Shown: positions 11,064 through 22,870 of the stretch, piece after piece | Layout: each line of letters starts with the position of its first letter | How positions within the stretch are numbered: the stretch's first letter is position 1 | Source of the DNA: Primulina eburnea | Taxonomy: Eukaryota > Streptophyta > Magnoliopsida > Lamiales > Gesneriaceae | Assembly (NCBI RefSeq): GCF_022965805.1 | Contig: NW_027331249.1 | Coordinates: 186,001 to 250,000 of the forward strand | Direction of reading: 5' to 3' | DNA length: 64,000 bases | Position numbers and translations under genes: made by a program | The notes under the pieces: model-generated | What the model saw: only the letters and a program-made list of their open reading frames with translations | What the model was told of the DNA's origin: nothing | Databases searched by the model: none

Positions 11064-13109
11064 CTACAGCTTCGGCAATTTGACCGCAGGTGCGGTCCCT
11101 GTTTGAACGCGGGTGCGCTGGACCTTGGGCAATTGCACTTGAATAACATTCCAAAGACCTCCAATATTATTCCCATGGTTCCCAACCTCCTCTAATTTAG
11201 ACATCAAACTTGTAGGGCTTCCTTGATAGCTCATCATGAGTCCTTGAAGTGCATCTTTAAACTTCTTGCTTCTTCCCCTCGTTATAGGTCCTTCAGGCAA
11301 CTCCAACGACTCCCATGCTTTCTTTGGCGCTTGATCAACCACGTTTGCATCATTCTCCCCTTCTTGAAAAGGATTTGTCCTCAAATCTTGATCATCTCCT
11401 ACATCAAACAACGAAAGATCACTAACATTAAAAGTAGAACTGACATTATACTCACCTGGCAGATCAAGTTTATATGCATTGTCGTTGATCCTTTCAATTA
11501 CTTGAAATGGTCCATCACCCCTAGGTAAAAGCTTTGAATGTCGCTTCTCTGGAAATCTTTCCTTCCTTAAGTGCAACCACACCCAATCTCCCTTTTCAAA
11601 AACCATCTTTTTCCTTCCCTTGTTGGCTTGCTTCGTGTATTGTAAATTCTTCTTCTCGTTGGTATCCTTGACCTTCTCATGCAAACTTCTAACGAATTCA
11701 GCTTTCTTCTGGCCATCCATGTTCAACCTTTCACTCACAGGTAAAGACATCAAATCCAACGGAGTCAAAGGATTAAAACCATAAACAACTTCAAATGGTG
11801 AATAATTCGTAGTAGAATGCACACTACGATTATAAGCAAACTCAACAAATGACAAACATTCTTCCCAATTTTTCAAGTTCTTTTTGAGTATAGCACGCAA
11901 AAGTGTTCCTAGAGTTCTATTAACAACTTCAGTTTGTCCATCTGTTTGAGGATGACATGTAGTAGAAAACAACAATTTTGTGCCAAGTTTAGCCCATAAC
12001 GTTTTCCAAAAATAACTCAAGAATTTAACATCACGGTCCGAAACAATAGTCCTAGGCATGCCATGCAACCTAACGACTTCTCTAAAGAATAGATCCGCAA
12101 TGTGAGATGCATCATCAGTTTTGTGACAAGCAATAAAATGTGCCATCTTAGAGAATCTATCAACAACAACAAATATTGAATCCCTCCCCTTCTTTGTCCT
12201 AGGCAACCCCAAAACAAAGTCCATAGAAATATCAACCCAAGGTTCACTAGGGACGGGAAGTGGTGTATACAAGCCATGTGGTTGTGTTTTAGATTTAGCT
12301 TGTCTACAAGTAATGCACTTATCACACACACGCTCAACGTCACGTTTCATGTGTGGCCAATAGAAATGTTCATGCAATGCACTTAAAGTTTTAGACACAC
12401 CAAAATGCCCCATTAAGCCACCCACATGTGCCTCCCTAACAAGTAATTCACGAATGGATGATCTAGGGACGCACAACCTATCTTCTTTAAACAAGAAACC
12501 ATGATGCAAATAAAATTTGTCATGTGGACCATGCATACATGTTTCAAATACAATCTTAAAATCCTCATCTAGCACATATAATTCCATCACAGGATCAAAC
12601 CCCAAAACTTTAGACTCCAAAGTAGAGATTAGTACAAACCTTCGTGATAGTGCGTCAGCCACTACATTTTCCTTACCTTGTTTGTACTTGATGATGTAGG
12701 GAAATGTACCTATGAATGCAACCCACTTGGCATGCCGCTTGTTCAACTTCTGCTGCCCCTTAAGGTGCTTAAGAGACTCATGATCCGTATGAATCACAAA
12801 CTCTTTAGGCCTCAAATAGTGTTGCCACACCTCCAAAGTCCTCACAAGCGCGTACAACTCCTTGTCATACGTTGGATCGTTCAGTGCTGCTCCATTGAGC
12901 TTCTCACTAAAGTATGCCACCGGCCGTCCTCCTTGCATCAAAACACCACCAATACCTACACCTGAAGCATCACATTCAATTTCAAAAGTATTAGAAAAAT
13001 CAGGCAAAACAAGTAAAGGCGCTGTATTGGAGGACCAATTGAAAAAAGAAATCCATTGTATTGCTTCCTTTGTTAGATGAATTGCATAGGTCTTGCATTG
13101 TAATAACAT
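11064..13109 (-). CDS. pol: G2 RNase H and integrase polyprotein (5' truncated)
   Basis: A 681-codon minus-strand ORF, the 3' half of a Ty3/gypsy pol. RNase [30 protein letters not shown]. Integrase zinc finger: GGLMGHFG with two His, then CDKCITC. DDE core: [28 protein letters not shown], all catalytic residues present. The C-terminus has [13 protein letters not shown] and [28 protein letters not shown] blocks and no chromodomain that I can see. Gag, protease and RT are missing: homology ends near 13020, and the first roughly 30 residues come from the patchwork junction. The last residues overlap the palindrome array. Lineage not assigned. Confidence 0.85.
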   Translation of the reverse strand: MLLQCKTYAIHLTKEAIQWISFFNWSSNTAPLLVLPDFSNTFEIECDASGVGIGGVLMQGGRPVAYFSEKLNGAALNDPTYDKELYALVRTLEVWQHYLRPKEFVIHTDHESLKHLKGQQKLNKRHAKWVAFIGTFPYIIKYKQGKENVVADALSRRFVLISTLESKVLGFDPVMELYVLDEDFKIVFETCMHGPHDKFYLHHGFLFKEDRLCVPRSSIRELLVREAHVGGLMGHFGVSKTLSALHEHFYWPHMKRDVERVCDKCITCRQAKSKTQPHGLYTPLPVPSEPWVDISMDFVLGLPRTKKGRDSIFVVVDRFSKMAHFIACHKTDDASHIADLFFREVVRLHGMPRTIVSDRDVKFLSYFWKTLWAKLGTKLLFSTTCHPQTDGQTEVVNRTLGTLLRAILKKNLKNWEECLSFVEFAYNRSVHSTTNYSPFEVVYGFNPLTPLDLMSLPVSERLNMDGQKKAEFVRSLHEKVKDTNEKKNLQYTKQANKGRKKMVFEKGDWVWLHLRKERFPEKRHSKLLPRGDGPFQVIERINDNAYKLDLPGEYNVSSTFNVSDLSLFDVGDDQDLRTNPFQEGENDANVVDQAPKKAWESLELPEGPITRGRSKKFKDALQGLMMSYQGSPTSLMSKLEEVGNHGNNIGGLWNVIQVQLPKVQRTRVQTGTAPAVKLPKL

Positions 13110-13146
13110 ATTGAAATTGAATGTGATGCTTCAGGTGTAGGTATTG
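13072..13146. other. Patchwork junction between opposed G2 and G3 halves
   Basis: G2 (minus) and G3 (plus) meet head to head, both without their 5' halves. Between them lie a 26-bp plus-strand RT piece (13073-13098, repeated at 13211-13236) and a 36-bp RNase H piece (13111-13146, matching 13870-13905 with one mismatch), joined out of gene order. This looks like repair with copied filler DNA or template switching. Confidence 0.75.
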
Positions 13147-14523
13147 ATTGTAGGGCAATCAATAACATAACCATTAAGTATAGGCATCCCATACCTAGAC
13201 TAGATGATATGTTAGATGAATTGCATAGGTCTTGCATTTTTAGCAAAATTTACTTGAAAAGTGGGTATCACCAAATTAGGATGAGAGAAGGTGATGAGTG
13301 GAAAACTGCTTTTAAAACTAAATATGGGTTATATGAATGGATGGTTATGCCTTTTGGCTTAACTAATGCACCTAGCACCTTTATGAGGTTAATGAATCAT
13401 GTTTTGCATGCACACATAGGAAAATTTGTTGTGGTCTATTTTGATGATATCCTAGTGTATAGCAAAAACTTAGATGAGCATGTTAACCACTTGAAACTTG
13501 TGCTAATCACATTAAAGGCTGAAAATTTGTATGCTAACTTGAAGAAATGTGATTTTTGTACTAGAAAACTTGTCTTCCTTGGTTTTGTGGTAAGTTCACA
13601 AGGTATACAAGTTGATGAAGACAAGGTAAGTGCTATTCGAGATTGGCCAACGCTTACTACTGTTGGTCAAGTTCGAAGTTTTCATGGTCTTGCAAGCTTC
13701 TATAGGAGGTTTGTCAAAGATTTTAGCACATTGGCGGCACCGATGACGGCGGTGATCAAGAAGAACGTTCCATTACATTGGGGCGAGAAGCAGGAAAAGT
13801 CCTTTAATCTCATTAAGAAAAAATTGATTAATGCTCATTTACTTGTTTTACCTGATTTTGCTAATACGTTTGAAATTGAATGTGATGCTTCAGGTGTAGG
13901 AATTGGTGGCGTGTTGATGCAAGGAGGAAGGCCGGTGGCGTACTTTAGTGAGAAGCTCAATGGGGCAGCGCTGAACTATCCCACGTATGACAAGGAGTTC
14001 TATGCACTTGTGAGGACTCTTGAGACGTGGCAGCACTACTTGAGGCCTAAAGAGTTTGTGATTCATACGGATCATGAGTCTCTAAAGCACCTCAAGGCGC
14101 AACAAAAGCTGAACAAGCGGCATGCTAAGTGGGTGGCATTCATAGAGACATTCCCCTACATGATCAAATACATGCAAGGTAAGGAAAACGTAGTGGCCGA
14201 CGCACTATCACGAAGGTATGTGTTTTTCTCTACTTTGGAATCTAAAATCTTGGGGTTTGAGCTTGTTAAAGAATTGTATGTGCTAGATGATGACTTTAAA
14301 GAAGTGTTTGAAACTTGTATGCATGGTCCACATGATAAATTCTACTTGCATAAGGGTTTCTTGTTTATTGAGGATAGATTGTGCATTCCTAAATCATCAA
14401 ATCGTGAATTACTTGTTAGGGAAGCACATGGGGGTGGCTTGATGGGACACTTTGGGGTGGCTAAAACTTTAAGTGCATTGCATGAATATTTCTACTGGCC
14501 ACACATGAACGTGACGTTGAGCG
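13146..14523 (+). pseudogene. pol: G3 reverse transcriptase, RNase H and integrase zinc finger (fragment)
   Basis: Close relative of G2 on the opposite strand. RT starts at DCRAINN and has the YFDDIL active site, but the block holding the first catalytic Asp reads KIYLKSGYH, so that Asp is Tyr. RNase H motifs ([23 protein letters not shown]) and the start of the integrase zinc finger (GGLMGHFG) follow. A one-base loss near 14508 shifts the frame just before copia C1 interrupts the gene at 14524. The reading resumes at 36088. The 5' part of the element is absent. Confidence 0.85.
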
Positions 14524-15446
14524 TGTTAGAGTAGGTGCCCGTCGAGCCAAGTGTTGGCCGAGTGTTCACAATGAAACTCTATGTATTAGCAATCTTTATT
14601 TTAGTAATATTTGATATTATTATTTTGGCACATCTTTATCTGTATACCCATGCTAGTTGCATAGATAAAGCCCTTGAATATACAAATAGTAGAAAGAATA
14701 TGAGATGCTCATATGATGAGTATCATGAAACTCATATTTGTAATACTGTATATTCTAAACGGTTCCTAGTCGATTCAGCCGCCACTAAGAAGGATATAGG
14801 CCGCTCGAGTTCGAGACTAGTATCTGCGATGTGAGTACCATGTTTCATTGGTAGGGGACATTGTGATGTCCGAACATGCAGATAGGTGCTCCTTGTAGAG
14901 TGCACTGAACAACCCTCCATGAAAGGACTTTCCAAGTGGTTCTCACTTATCGAGTGGAAATGTCCTAGTTTATGGTTGTACAGAATTAGTCCTTATGACC
15001 CGGGACAACATTGAGACTCTATGTGCTAGAATTACACTTTGACTTGTTTACCGACTCTTATGGGGTCATCAGGTGGCAAGGTTGGGTGTTCTGTCGAAAC
15101 ACATAGGAGTCGATGCATTGTAGTCGGGGATTCACCGCTTACCTTCGGGTATGGATATCCTATGTGTTATCATGTGTATGTAGATCGAAATCTCTGGCCA
15201 GAGTATGGTTGTAATTATGAAAGGGGTTTCATAGATTACACCATCGATGCAACTACGACATGACACATAGTATCGATTCATTGACAACTCTCGATAAACC
15301 AATGGTTGTCGAATCGATCGGGATATATGAGTTGAAGGGACCGTACTGTACGCTAACCATAATTGAATGGTTCTTGCAGGCACTATCATGTGATACCTAG
15401 GGAATCACGTAAGCGATGCTGCTAGGCGTTTAACGTGATTGGTTGG

Positions 15447-17031
15447 TGTAATGCCCATAAATTATGAGAAATGATAAGACAAGATTATAAAGTGTCGCCA
15501 GGATGTCAAAATAAGAAATTCTTGAGAATGCAGCACCGCACCCGCGGTGCTAGACATCACCGCACCCGCGGTGCATGTGCAGAAAATGGAGTGCAAATCC
15601 CGTAGCCACACCGCACCCACGGTATTAGATGGAGCGCACCCGCGCTGTGACACCGCACCCGCGGTCTTGTAGGAAGCGCACCCGCGGTCAAGCTTCGGGA
15701 AATCTGGATAGAATCGACGAGACAGGACCGCACCCGCGGTGCATGTATGACCGCACCCGCGGTGCGACGTGCAGAACCAAAAATGATGCCACGTTTCTAG
15801 ATTTGCATGCAGTATAAATATATGTGGATGACACGTTTTTCTTCAGAATTTTGGCAAGGAAACCGAGAGACTAGAGAGAATTTCCTTCCGCCTTTTTAAG
15901 TTGCGATTGTGGAAGATCCGTCTATCAGAATTCAAATCCGAAAGTAGTATCGTTCTCCTTGTGCTACGAGCTATACAAGGACATCAGATATGGACAGACT
16001 GGACTTCAAGACTTCGTCTTCCTCGGACGGGGACGACAAAGGTATAATTCATGTGATATTCGGGAAGAAACAACTCAATCGAGATCATCCTTGAGTTGCC
16101 CAATAAATCACATACTATATTCTTGTTTATGTTTTATCTAATTATGCTTTGTTTACAGATCATGTTGCATTGCATTAAGATGATTATGCTTGTTTACAGA
16201 TTGTGTAGTCATGCATTAAGATAGGAAAGTCTGCGAGATCATCCAGACTTCTAGATGTTCGGCGATATCTCAGCTTAGGGGAAGATCACCGCCCCTTTGT
16301 AGATGTGGATACAGATCAGGCCGAAGTCTAGGAATAAGACGTACAGCACCTCGATTGGTAGGTTAGGTGACAGCCAGTGACGTCTTATTCACCCCGGGAT
16401 CCCTAGAGTTATAGATCGAGTCAAGTCTAGACATGATTTAATTAGGACTTCATGCTTATATGGATGTGGCTCCTAGATCATGGGACCCATCATTATTGCT
16501 TTCAGTTGTGCTAGCATGTTTTTATGATTTAGATTGTTTATATGCATGTTTATCTGATTTGAGTTGCATGCTTAATTTCATAGATTATGAAATATATTGT
16601 GTTTATACATGATCGCATGGTTTATGAATTAGTTTGTTTATATACATGCTTACCATGTTTTATACTGGGATTTATTCTCACCGGAGTTATCCGGCTGTTG
16701 TCGTGTTTTGTATGTGTGCATGACAACAGGTGGGGCTGGATCAGGGTCGAGATGACGGTGAGAGAAGACGAGTTAGCGTGGTGATTCCGGACTTGCAGTA
16801 GATTGGATTTTCCTACTAGAACTTTAGTAGTGAACCTTAGATTAGAATGTCGTACATTATTGTATTTTAATACTGAATTTGTATTTTTATATACAGACAT
16901 GTATAGTATTTAGATTCCATTACCTTCCGCAGTTATAATTTAAAAAGAAAATTTTTAGACCCTGTTTATCAGAACTGATAATTTAAATCCCAATAAAGAT
17001 TAAGAAGATGATTAGCGTCCGGGTCCCCACA
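15447..17031 (+). repeat. Solo LTR in the C1 5' LTR
   Basis: A 1585-bp LTR starting TGTAATGCCCAT and ending GGGTCCCCACA, flanked by GTTGG at 15442-15446 and 17032-17036. No interior or second LTR is present, so it is a solo LTR left by LTR-LTR recombination. Its downstream half is related to the G5 LTR and to the LTR at 55736, while its upstream part carries a different palindrome array. Confidence 0.93.
15533..15820 (+). promoter_or_regulatory. ACCGCACCCGCGGT array and TATA box in the solo LTR
   Basis: About eight copies of ACCGCACCCGCGGT or variants (arms ACCGC/GCGGT) lie between 15533 and 15764; the first copy extends to arms GCACCGC/GCGGTGC. TATAAATA follows at 15813-15820. The same 14-mer occurs in the G6 LTR and, reversed, in the G2 terminal region. 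Confidence 0.75.
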
Positions 17032-18293
17032 GTTGGGTACTATCAGACTTGAGTTCTGACGTTCTTATTATCAAGGTGTTGATAAATAAGAATGGAGCAA
17101 TTGGGGTATGCTCATATAAGGACATGTTTAGTCCGAATCACATAGAGATGTGAACCCACGGCTAGTTGTAGCAATGAACCATTGAGGGCCACACAAGTAC
17201 TAGCTTTCTAGATCCCGTTGAGAAGTAAAAATAGTTCAATGTGTTGAACGGCTTATAAAGGAGTTTATAAGCGTAAGGAAAATTAGAAGTATGACTTCTA
17301 TAAAGGAGAAAATAGTTCAATGTGTTGAACGACTTATAAATGAGTTTATAAGTGTAAAGAAAAATAGAAGTATGACTTCTATGAGAGAAATGTAAATTTT
17401 AATTTTTGGAAGTGTTCCTAAATTAAAATTGGCCAAGTGAATAATGTATTTGAAAATTGTGATTTTCATAAACATTATTATGGACTAAATTAAATTAATT
17501 CAAGTGTTGAATTAATTAAACACTAGTGGACCTAGTAGAGTCCAAATAATTAAATTAATTCAAGTGTTGAATTAATTAAATAATATTGAGTCTTGTAGAG
17601 CTCAATTAAAATAATTATTTAACTAGTGGGACTTGGGTAAATTCAAGTAATGTTTAATTAGTCTCAAATATGTTTGAGATAATTAAAATTTAGTCCAAGG
17701 TTTTTAATTCGATTAAAAACCATATAATATGCATGCATGGGAGGTGAAGATTTGGAGACTACTTTTTCAAATATCAAGACTTGGCATGCACCTTTTTGGA
17801 TCAACTTTTTTGCAACCCCAAGACAACTCATCCTCCCTCATTCACACAAAAAGCAATGGCCGAAACATAGCAACTATTCTCTCCTCCATTTTTCTCTCTT
17901 TTTTTCTTCAATTGTTGGAGATCAAAAACACTTCTCTTTGAAAAATCCTCATATCTTTCTAGTGCAAAATTTGAGGGGATCTACCTAGTTGGTGGTGGGC
18001 TTAATAGTTGAGCAAGGAGTGCTCATTGGAAAGCTTGAAGATAGTTTCTACCTTTCAAGAGCTTTGTTGTTTGACAACAAAGTTGGAGCCATAATCAATC
18101 TCTTGAGATTGATAGGTATATTTCTTTAAAACACCCTATGTATGACATTTTTAGATTTTTGTATATGTTTGCACAACTAGTACATGGTGTTCATTTTTGA
18201 AAATTTTTATACCAAAATTTCGGTTTTTATGAATCAAAAGAAATTTTGTGCTTCCGTTGCGATTTTGAACACCGTATATCGATCCCTTTCAAG

Positions 18294-18306
18294 TGGTATC
18301 AAGAGC
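18294..18306 (+). other. C1 primer-binding site with one-base insertion
   Basis: TGGTATCAAGAGC just after the 5' LTR is the initiator-Met primer site with one extra A. C2 has an extra T at the same point; C3 has the uninterrupted form. Confidence 0.8.
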
Positions 18307-20123
18307 TAAGGTTACTAGTTTTTGTGCAACATATACATGATGTTATATTGAGGTCAATTTCTAACTGATTGAGATGAAGTTTTGCAACGATTCAAGGCCG
18401 GATTTGGGGCTTTTTGGGGCAGCAAGTTGCTGCCCATTTCGGGCACCTCGGGCTGCCCGAGGGGCTGCCCGAAACGGGCAGCAAGGGCAGCCCGAGGGGC
18501 TGCCCGAAACCCCCCCTCTCAAAATTTTAAAAAAAAAATTTTTTTTACATGTTGGCCGGAATGTTGGCCGGAATCCGGCGACGGAGCTCCGGCGACGGCG
18601 ATGACGACTAGGGTTTCCAAAAGTGTTTTGGATAATCAAAGTGTCATGGGCCTTGATGTTGTTGGGCCATTAGATGGTCAACATATTTGTGAATTTTAAA
18701 TGGGCCAAAAATATTTTGGTGAAAAATGAGTTTTTTGGGCCCTTAAGTTTAAAATTACAAAAGTTGCAAATATTTTCTCATGAAATAAATATTTTAAGTT
18801 GGACTTTAAATATTTATAGTAAATGGTGATTTACAAGAAATTCGGTTATAAATAAATTAATTTGAAAGTAGACAAAGGTGTTTGTATACTTTGTTAATTT
18901 AGTTTATAATCGTGGCGGTTAGTGATTGGATCAAGATATATAATATTGAATCAATTAATTATTGTGATAATTAATTGATGGTGTATGATATGTGATATTA
19001 TGCATGAAGGATAATCAAAAGCCCAAGCCCAATTTGCTAGGTGTATGCTAGGATATTTTGTGTTGAATGATTGTAATAATTATCAAATTTAAAGTGGGCT
19101 TGGTTTATGGCCCGTTCCCACCCCATGAGATGTATCCCTATTTGCCATGGATATTTATTTGTAAATATTAGTATAGTGGATGATCAAGATTGGAAGATGG
19201 TGGCCATGATGATTATGAAGATCGGAGACATGTAAATATTGGAAGCTTATGTAATTGTTGCATTTGCATCCCATGCATTTCCCTAGGATTGGACCTAGGC
19301 CCGTGTTTAGCTCACACGGGCCATTAGTTTTGGGGGCGATTGATCATCCTTGTTTTGTTTACTGTTTATAATATATGCATGATATGTTATAAATAATGAG
19401 TATGTGCGTTATTATTATGATAATAACAAAGTTGCATGAATCCGGCAAACATACGATCAAACATGGCGAGGTTTTTAATTAAAATTAATGATGAGACCTT
19501 TCAAAATTAAAAAACCCTCATTTTGAATAAGATTCAAAATTAATATCAAGCCCGAAAAGGGGAATTATAAATTTGTTTATAATTTCTTTGTCTTCCATCG
19601 ACAATGGGTGCATGATGAACGCTACCCGTACTCGGGGCTCGGCTCATATTATTGGGGGAGCTCTGGGTGCCGGAAAGCTGTGACATCCATTGACATGGTG
19701 ATGTGAACTACGTGGAACTCCCATGATTTCGGCTCATATTATTGAGGGAACTCATGGCGACCGTCCATTAAGGTTCAATATCGATGGGTTAGGCTTGACA
19801 CGTAAAGATGAACGACGTCATATTATTGGGTCCTAATCAAACGTGAGACAAAAGTTTACGTTAAGGGTTGCATTGTGATGCAATTGGAAACTACCTTTTA
19901 GGAATTGTGATTGGCTGATATTATTCGGGATCATAATTCGCTAATTGGACCTTACGTACCTACTGAAGAAAGGAGTTTCCCGCTTTCACTAGAGGGTAAT
20001 GAAAGATGTCAAAACAGTGAGAGCCAATATTTATGAAGTAAAAGTCCAAACTTCATATCTTACTAAATATTTTAAAATAGTCATCAACATTTATCTGTTT
20101 TTACTTTTCAGTACAAATTGACA
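18307..20123 (+). other. C1 long untranslated leader
   Basis: About 1.8 kb lies between primer site and gag, with no credible ORF. GC-rich inverted repeats at 18417-18509 are built from GGGCAGC and GCTGCCC, the first a clean hairpin (18417-18435) with loop AAGTT. C2 and C3 have the same cluster at the same place. The position suits an RNA dimerisation or packaging signal; this is inference. The rest is A/T-rich. Confidence 0.6.
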
Positions 20124-20985
20124 ATGTCATCGCTTCGCAATCCAATATCCGTAATACTCGACAAAAAACATATTAACTGGACCTAATTACCTCACTTGGC
20201 TAAGAAACCTAAAAATCGTCTTGAATTCGGAAAGGGTAGCATATACACTGACTGAGTCGCCCCCTGTTGAGGCTCTGACTCACTGCAATCCTGAGGAATT
20301 GCAGGCTTACAAGGAATGGTGTGACCATGACTTGATAGCCAGGTGTTATATGCTGACTTCTATGAATGATGAGCTGCAGAGGCGTTTTGAGGGTGCAAAG
20401 AGTGCTGCTGACATTCATTTGCACCTCAAGGAGCTCTTTGGAGAGCAAACACGTCCTCTTAGGCATGCTACCGTCAAGGAGCTGATCACTTTACGCATGC
20501 AAGATGGGGCCTCGGTCCATGAGCATGGCCTAAAGGTGATCGGGCTCGTGGACAAGCTCGTTGGCATGGATCTGATCTTGCCTTCGGAGTTGACCACCGA
20601 CGTGTTGCTCTTATCGCTGCCTAGCTCATTTGATCCTTTTGTGGTGAACTTCAACATGAACAAGATTGAACCGACCCTTGAGGAGTTGGTGAATATGCTT
20701 GTTACGTTTTAATCCACCATCAAGAAAGAGAAGTTGGTTCTTTATGTGGGTTCTTCATCTGGTACGAAGATTGATCCACATGGGAATGGAAAGAAGCGTT
20801 CTTTCCAACGTCCCAAGAAGAACGTGCCCTTGTTGAGGCAATCTCCGAATCCCGTTGTTGCAGCCACACCAGTTAAGGCTGACAAGACTGCTGATGAATG
20901 TCATCACTGCAAGAAGCCTGGACATTGGAGGCGAAATTGCAAGGAATATCTGGCCCAGAAGTGTTCTGGAAACGGTATGTTCTAA
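20124..20985 (+). pseudogene. gag: C1 Gag (broken)
   Basis: Copia-type Gag with one zinc knuckle (CHHCKKPGHWRRNC, CX2CX4HX4C, near 20902-20943). The start at 20124 is supported by homology with C2. An extra A in the run 20163-20168 shifts the frame early, and TAA at 20710-20712 replaces a sense codon of C2. Neither lesion is shared with C2, so both arose after the copies separated. Confidence 0.8.
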
Positions 20986-21008
20986 ATTTAAGTAAACGTT
21001 TCAATTAA

Positions 21009-21645
21009 CTCTACTTCTTGGGTATTAGATACCGGATGTGACTCACATCTCTATAATGAGTTATAGGTGATGGGAAGAAGTAGAATGCTTAAGGAAGGTG
21101 TGACCTTCTAGAGGATGGGCAATGAAGCAAGAGTTGCTGCCAAGGCTATTGAAGATGTTTACTTATTATTGAACAATAGTTTAAGTTAATTTTATGAGAT
21201 GTTTTGTTTGTACCTAATTTTGTAAAAACATTGTTTCCATTTCTATAGTGATAAAAATGGATATTCTTGTTTATTTTGCAAAGGTGTTTGCAACATTTAC
21301 ATGAATGAATGTTTGATTGGTACTGGTAAACTTGAAAACGATCTCTATAACTTAAAATTAAAAGATATTCCACTAAATGTCCATTCAAAGGCATACACCA
21401 TATGAGATATGGATGGGTAAGCCTCCTAAGTATTCTTATCTTAGAATATGGGGTGCCCTGCTTATGAAGCAGGTAGTGGGAGATAAATTGGATAGTCGAT
21501 CCATTTTATGCTAATTTGTGGGATATCCAATGAATTCGATTGGATACTACTTCTATCATCCCCAAGAAACAAAAGTGTTTGTTTCTAGGAATGCGACCCT
21601 TTTGAAAGGGAATTTCTATTGGATAGAAATAGGGAGATGATAGAA
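21009..21645 (+). pseudogene. pol: C1 protease and integrase remnants, catalytic core deleted
   Basis: The protease motif WVLDTGC lies near 21018, followed by stops. A degraded pre-integrase region follows (near 21130-21375), then directly the distal integrase segment with YSYLRIWGC-like and FVGYPMNSIGYYFYHP blocks. The segment that should carry the zinc finger and DDE core is missing between about 21375 and 21385. C2 has the same join near 41807, so the deletion is ancestral to both. Confidence 0.75.
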
Positions 21646-22820
21646 CTCGAAGAGGTTCGAGAGACACCCACAATTGAAGAACCCACACCCGAAGAGCCAA
21701 GAGAGGAGATACAAGCTCCTAGAAGATACGAGAAAGTCTCGAGACCACCTATGAGGTATGGTCAGCTTCTTGAAGAGGGCCATGATGAGCCTAACCATGG
21801 ATGTGATCCAAGGACCTTCAAGGAAGCGTTATCTGATGCCGATTCATCCAAATGTCTTGAAGCGATGGAATCTGAGATGAATTCCATGCATCCGAAACAA
21901 GTGTGGGATCTTATAGATCCACCTGAGGGAAAGGTTCCCATAGGGACTTGGGACGGATGGGAAGGTATTGACCTTCAAGGTGCGATTGGTGGAAAAAGGA
22001 TATACTCAAAGACAAGGAGTTGACTTTGAGGAAACCTTTTTCCCCAGTCGCAATGTTCAAGTCCATAAGGATTTTGCTAGCCATAGCTGCATGGTATGAC
22101 TATGAGATATGGCAGATGGATGTCAAGACAGACTTTCTTAATGGGGATTTTAAGAAAGTTATTTACATGTCTTAACCTGAAGGGTTAACATCTTTCGGAA
22201 GTGAGCATATGGTATGCAAACTTCAGATATCTATTTATGATCTAAAGCAGGCATCTAGGAGTTGGAACCTCAGATTCGACAGTACAATCAAATAGTTTGA
22301 TTTATTAAGAGTCCTGAGGAACCCTTTGTGTATAAGAAGGTCAGTGGGAGTGTTGTGACATTCCTGGTGTTATATGTTGATGACATTCAACTCATTGGGA
22401 ATGATGTAGGAATGTTGCAATCAACTAAGATATGGTTAGCGAGTAAGTTCTCAATGCAAGACTTGGGTGAAGCATCTTTTGTATTGGGAATACAGATCTA
22501 TAGAGATAGATCGAGAAGATTGCTTGGTCTCACCCAGTCCAAATACATTGATACCATCGTGAAGCCGTTCTCGATGGATGAGTCCAAGGGAGGACATCTA
22601 CCAATGTGTCATGGCGTGTCCCTATCCAAGTCTGTCTCCCAAGACTGATGCAGAGATAGTGGCGATGACACGCATTCCGTATGCTTCGGCAATTGGTAGC
22701 ATCATGTATGGGATGATATCTACACGTCTTGACGTGGCTTTCGCACTAAGTGTAGTGAGTAGATATCAATCGAACCCTGGTCTTCCACACTGGAAAGCTG
22801 TGAAAGACATCCTCAAGTAG
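21619..22820 (+). pseudogene. pol: C1 reverse transcriptase (several frameshifts)
   Basis: Copia RT in at least three frames: an acidic linker and the CLEAMESEMNSM block (21619-22023), the WQMDVKTDFLNGDF-like block (about 22110-22150) with a stop near 22173, and the active site LYVDDI near 22375 followed by QDLGEASFVLGIQIYRD (22328-22648). The last part (22578-22820) overlaps in another frame. Not functional. Confidence 0.85.
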
Positions 22821-22870
22821 TTGAGAAGGACCAATAAATTGTTCTTGGTCTATGGGGTGGAGAACTAAAA

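Larger units (their letters stand above)
14524..18291 (+). repeat. C1 5' LTR (interrupted by solo LTR 15447-17031)
   Basis: About 2.18 kb net. It contains a chain of short inverted repeats with 3-5 nt spacers, for example 14836-14853, 14856-14871 (GGACAT/ATGTCC), 17062-17092, 17138-17153 (TCACAT/ATGTGA), 17234-17249 (GTTCAA/TTGAAC), 17252-17271, 17285-17299, 17495-17515, 17555-17575, 17662-17679 and 17699-17721. An 81-bp tandem duplication starts near 17228; C3 has only one copy. Confidence 0.93.

Noticed and set aside
15132..15389. ORFs repeated in every copia LTR copy (also 14535-14834, 15039-15263, 23382-23681, 27153-27377)
   Set aside because: They recur because the LTR recurs. They vary in length through stops and frameshifts between copies and show no protein domain.
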